Shown: in pieces, positions 61,151 through 64,000 of the stretch
Layout of the letters: every line of letters begins with the position of its first letter
Numbering within the stretch: position 1 is the first letter of the stretch
DNA from: Vibrio splendidus
Lineage (GTDB): Bacteria > Pseudomonadota > Gammaproteobacteria > Enterobacterales > Vibrionaceae
Reading direction: 5' to 3'
NCBI RefSeq assembly: GCF_002873455.1
Contig: NZ_MCUN01000019.1
Coordinates: 1 to 64,000 of the forward strand
DNA: 64,000 nucleotides
Translations under genes and position numbers: made by a program
The notes under the pieces: model-generated
Database searches by the model: none
What the model was told of the DNA's origin: nothing
Seen by the model: only the letters and a program-made list of their open reading frames with translations

Positions 61151-61235
61151 TGGGGCAGATCTGAGCTAGCTGGCACTTTTTGAGAAAAGTGCCACGAGTA
61201 AAACTTCAGGTCTATGAAGCCTCTGGACAAAAGTG
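61151..61235 (+). repeat. Dispersed hairpin repeat near the PEP-mutase-like gene
   Basis: The hairpin is GGCACTTTT-tgag-AAAAGTGCC (61172-61193). It is nearly identical to 33551-33632 (one or two differences in 82 bases). It lies between the SNIPE-like gene and the 61268 gene, and only the 5' part is present. Confidence 0.85.
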
Positions 61236-61267
61236 TTTCAGCCTGAACGGGTTAAAACGAATATGAG

Positions 61268-62026
61268 CTATATGAATAATGCCTCAAAAGATTGATCTCT
61301 TTTAATTGAGGCCAAGATAGAGGATAGAGAGGCAAGCATTGCCTCATGTACAAAATTTCCCATGCTTATGCGTTTTACACCTAGAGTTTTCAGTTCTGAA
61401 AAACTAGGTAATCCCGGTAGACACATCACATTTATCGGTAATGACGTGCAATCGACAACTGATTTGATATCATCTTTTTTATTAATACATGGTAGAAAAA
61501 TGCCATCTGCGCCCGCTTGTTGATATCTATTAATTCTCTCGATACTAGCTGCAAGAGGATCTTCAACATTAAGTAAGAACACGTCACTTCTGACATTAAT
61601 AAAAATTTCAAAACTTGCTTCGTGAATGCATTCTTTAATTTTTTCTATTGTTTTTCCGAACAGAGCGCTGTCACGCAAGCTTCTTTCACCGTCTACCACG
61701 ACACTGTCTTCTATGTTGACCCCAACAACTCCAACTTTGACTAATTCAATAATATTCTTTGCTATAATTTCAGGCGTCTCTCCGTAGCCAGATTCAAGAT
61801 CTACGGTCAAAGGCAGTTCTGTAGACTTAACAATTGCTTTTACAATCGACAAAAGGTCTTTGAAACGGATATTTTCTCCATCTTCCTTCCCAAGGCTATT
61901 AGCAATAGCTGCGCTAGAAGTACCAAGGGCAGAAAAACCGACACTCTCGGCGATCTTCGCACTTGGTACATCCCATACATTACTAATAACTAGTGGTTCT
62001 TCCATTTTATGCATATTTTTGAACAT
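61268..62026 (-). CDS. Isocitrate lyase / PEP mutase family protein
   Basis: The 252-aa protein shows NVWDVPSAKIAESVGFSALGTSSAAIANSLG, LTVDLESGYGETPEII (metal-binding region), VGVNIEDSVVVDGERSL and AGADGIFLPCI. These are the usual blocks of the PEP mutase-like subgroup, which includes methylisocitrate lyase relatives and phosphonate enzymes. KKCGH, the isocitrate lyase signature, is absent. The substrate is unknown. GGAGTATCAG precedes the ATG. Confidence 0.85.
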   Translation of the reverse strand: MFKNMHKMEEPLVISNVWDVPSAKIAESVGFSALGTSSAAIANSLGKEDGENIRFKDLLSIVKAIVKSTELPLTVDLESGYGETPEIIAKNIIELVKVGVVGVNIEDSVVVDGERSLRDSALFGKTIEKIKECIHEASFEIFINVRSDVFLLNVEDPLAASIERINRYQQAGADGIFLPCINKKDDIKSVVDCTSLPINVMCLPGLPSFSELKTLGVKRISMGNFVHEAMLASLSSILASIKRDQSFEALFI

Positions 62027-62199
62027 ATCTGATACTCCAATTTACTTTTGTATTGAATAATTTCAGGCAAATACTAACAACGGAAGAAAGATAAGGTGCG
62101 CCATTTTCGGAACTGAATGATAAATTTTTACAAGGCCTGTATTCATTAGACTCTCTGCTGCATTAGAAAAAGGTATGGTAAAACTGTGAGCTTTGAGTG

Positions 62200-62430
62200 T
62201 CAGATTAGTTATATTTGGTCAAAATTCACCCGACTGAGAACGTAGGCTTTTTGGCGAAACTAATAATGGGGCATTTTCGAGCTAGAAAATGCCACGCGTA
62301 AAAATTCAGGTTGTGACGTTTTTGGACAAAAGCGTTTTAGTGGTTTTACTAAATTAGTATTCCACAAATTACTTATTGTATTGCAAACACTCTAATCAGG
62401 TAGCCAAATTCACTTATCCACCACATTAGA
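62200..62430 (+). repeat. Dispersed hairpin repeat, most complete copy
   Basis: It has the upstream flank (CAGATTAGTTATATTTGGTC, CTTTTTGGCGAAAC), the hairpin GGCATTTTC-gagcta-GAAAATGCC (62270-62293) and the 3' part (TTTACTAAATTAGTATTCCA, GTATTGCAAACACTC). The hairpin differs from other copies by a paired C-G to T-A change. Confidence 0.85.
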
Positions 62431-62539
62431 TAGTTAAAACAAATTCTCCATAAGATAATTTTTAATATCGAAAAACGAAAATGACGCCCCATATTATGGT
62501 CGTCACCTTAAAACGTTTTTGAAAAACTATTTCATGCCG

Positions 62540-64000
62540 TTACCTAAGTTTAAATTTATTTACTATTTGAGTAATTTGTGCGTTTGTATCGGCAATACTT
62601 TCCGTTTGTTGCGCTGTTTCTTGTCCATTAGCATTGAGTTGGCTGACCATGTCGTTGATGGACGCCATATTACGGCTTACCTCTTGTGTCACACTACTTT
62701 GTTCTTCTGCCGCTGTAGCAATCTGAGTGCTTAAATCATTAATTTCAGCAATATGGTTGCTTAACCCATTAATACGTTGCCCAACCAGCTCTGTACTTTC
62801 AGCCGCCTTATTACAGGTATCCTTTGTCGCATCCATTGAGCTTGTAACCGATTGACTGCCATTAACCAAGCTACTTAGAGCTTTCTCTATTTCTCCTGTA
62901 CTAGTTTGTGTACGACTAGCCAAAGCTCGAACCTCATCCGCTACCACAGCAAAGCCTCGCCCCTGCTCTCCTGCTCTTGCGGCTTCGATAGCTGCATTCA
63001 ATGCAAGTAAATTGGTTTGGTCAGCAATATCACCAATGACATTCAAAATGGAACTAATGCCTTTAGTTTCTTCACTCATTGCTTGAATGTTATGAGCGGT
63101 CTCTTCTACCTCTTTTACTAAAGAAGAGACACTCGACTGTGCGTCATGAACTACCTCTAAGGACTCTCCGCTCATGGTGGTTGCTTCAGAAGTAAATTGC
63201 GCCGTTTCTGCTGCATGGTGAGCGACGGATTCAGCCGTTGAATTCATTTCTTCTATGGCCGTGACGACTTGTTCCGTTTCCACTACATGTTGGGCGAGTA
63301 TTTGTCCGTTGTTTTGAGTCTGAGACGTCAGTGCTTTGACATCACCCTGAAGTTTTACTGTGGATGATTCAATTTCTAACATCATAGATTGTAAGCTTTC
63401 AATGAAGGTATTGACCCCCAGTGCAATCTGTCCAAGGTCATCATTAGAATTGACCGCAAGACGCTGTGTTAAATCACCATCACCACTGGATAAGCTTTGA
63501 ATTGTGTTTTTGAGGGCGAGGATAGGACGGTACAAATAGTTCAACACAAGTAGTGCCAAAACAATACTTACTATTAAGTATATAAATGTAGAAATGAACG
63601 CCGCTTGTTTTGCTTCTTCAATCGTGGCAAAAACAATCGTTTTATCTAATGATATGAGCAAGTACCAGTTCTTTTCACCAAGTTCAATACGCCTAGAAAA
63701 TAGTACCTTATCGGCACCATTCAATTCGTACTCAAATATTGCTGAAGGCTGACCAATAACTGAATTAGTCACTCCTTTAAAAGCAGTAAAATTAGTCAAT
63801 TTATCGCCATTTTTAACAGTAGCCGATGTACTGGCTAAGGTAGTGGTGTCGTCAGACATAATCAATGCCATTGCACCTGAAATATTAATATCTTTTACCG
63901 CTTTATTTAGCACTTCCAAGGAAACATCGGCTAGCACAACACCTGACCCGAACGATTTACCTATACTCACCATTTGTTCGCCTGTAGAGGCGTCATTATA
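62540..64000 (-). CDS. Methyl-accepting chemotaxis protein (N-terminus beyond window)
   Basis: At least 487 residues are visible, and the frame is open to the window edge. A dCache-type sensor end ([50 protein letters not shown]) is followed by a membrane helix ([26 protein letters not shown]). Then come a HAMP domain ([27 protein letters not shown]) and the signalling domain, with the conserved tip [40 protein letters not shown]. It passes ligand signals to CheA/CheW. Confidence 0.95.
   Translation of the reverse strand, partial: YNDASTGEQMVSIGKSFGSGVVLADVSLEVLNKAVKDINISGAMALIMSDDTTTLASTSATVKNGDKLTNFTAFKGVTNSVIGQPSAIFEYELNGADKVLFSRRIELGEKNWYLLISLDKTIVFATIEEAKQAAFISTFIYLIVSIVLALLVLNYLYRPILALKNTIQSLSSGDGDLTQRLAVNSNDDLGQIALGVNTFIESLQSMMLEIESSTVKLQGDVKALTSQTQNNGQILAQHVVETEQVVTAIEEMNSTAESVAHHAAETAQFTSEATTMSGESLEVVHDAQSSVSSLVKEVEETAHNIQAMSEETKGISSILNVIGDIADQTNLLALNAAIEAARAGEQGRGFAVVADEVRALASRTQTSTGEIEKALSSLVNGSQSVTSSMDATKDTCNKAAESTELVGQRINGLSNHIAEINDLSTQIATAAEEQSSVTQEVSRNMASINDMVSQLNANGQETAQQTESIADTNAQITQIVNKFKLR

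Noticed and set aside
33541..62430. Dispersed repeats as integron attC sites
   Set aside because: No R-box/L-box pairs (no GTTRRRY core sites), no integron integrase, and copies do not follow single promoterless genes in a row.
1..64000. CRISPR array, tRNA or rRNA genes
   Set aside because: No regularly spaced 25-40 bp repeats with unique spacers were seen, and no cloverleaf or rRNA signature was recognised by eye.

Overview
The window reads as Vibrionaceae DNA (Vibrio or Aliivibrio-like, moderately low GC). Most of it looks like a plasmid or large secondary replicon. The evidence is an iteron origin with a Rep_3-type initiator, a SopAB/P1-type parAB operon, a second Spo0J-type parAB locus, toxin-antitoxin pairs, phage-type integrases and many decayed insertion sequences. 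H-NS, CspA, IbpA and DnaK sequences are all of Vibrio type. No rRNA, tRNA or CRISPR array was seen.

Layout. 1-7.0 kb is a graveyard of insertion sequences: an hns-family gene split by an IS5/IS903-like element, a membrane diguanylate cyclase, a second IS5 copy, the C-terminal end of a hybrid histidine kinase cut by an IS3-like element, and IS6 and IS5 remnants. 7.1-11.3 kb is the replication and partition core: DnaA boxes, DUE-like repeats, iterons carrying GATC, repA, then parAB bounded by a perfect 21-bp inverted repeat. 11.4-13.4 kb holds a decayed paralogue of a gene at 41.3 kb, a small HTH gene and the first copy of a three-copy leader module. 13.8-28 kb is a stress and accessory block: ibpA, dnaK and a dnaJ-like gene, a second hsp20, two cspA genes with long leaders, MazEF and ParE/Phd pairs, a resolvase and several IS relics.

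28.1-33.0 kb is a complete His-Xaa-Ser (Hxs) operon. hxsD, two radical SAM genes (hxsB, hxsC), the substrate gene hxsA, a small membrane protein and a MauG-like di-haem protein are packed head to tail with overlapping ends. 33.7-41.9 kb carries a MepB-like protein, a tiny zinc-ribbon protein, a TIR protein, an 865-aa exported protein that looks like a fusion of a GlyGly-CTERM adhesin and an outer-membrane barrel, and unknown genes. 42.1-46.2 kb is the second parAB with three follow-on genes, bracketed by two identical 16-bp palindromes (candidate parS). 46.2-53.2 kb has leader modules 2 and 3, radC, plasmid-type small genes, a VirB1-like transglycosylase and two tandem integrases that may mark an element edge.

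53.4-64 kb looks more chromosomal: a nucleoside/SAH salvage cluster (nupC, ahcY, divergent lysR, periplasmic nucleotidase), a membrane-anchored DUF4041/GIY-YIG protein resembling the SNIPE anti-phage nuclease, a PEP-mutase-family enzyme and a chemoreceptor that runs off the end.

Two features cut across the regions. One is a structured leader plus N-terminal codons shared by three otherwise unrelated genes (12.6, 46.2 and 48.3 kb); its stems show compensatory base changes, and one hairpin is kept even where the reading frame is not. The other is a dispersed intergenic repeat family with a covarying hairpin, found from 33 to 62 kb with a fragment at 13.5 kb.
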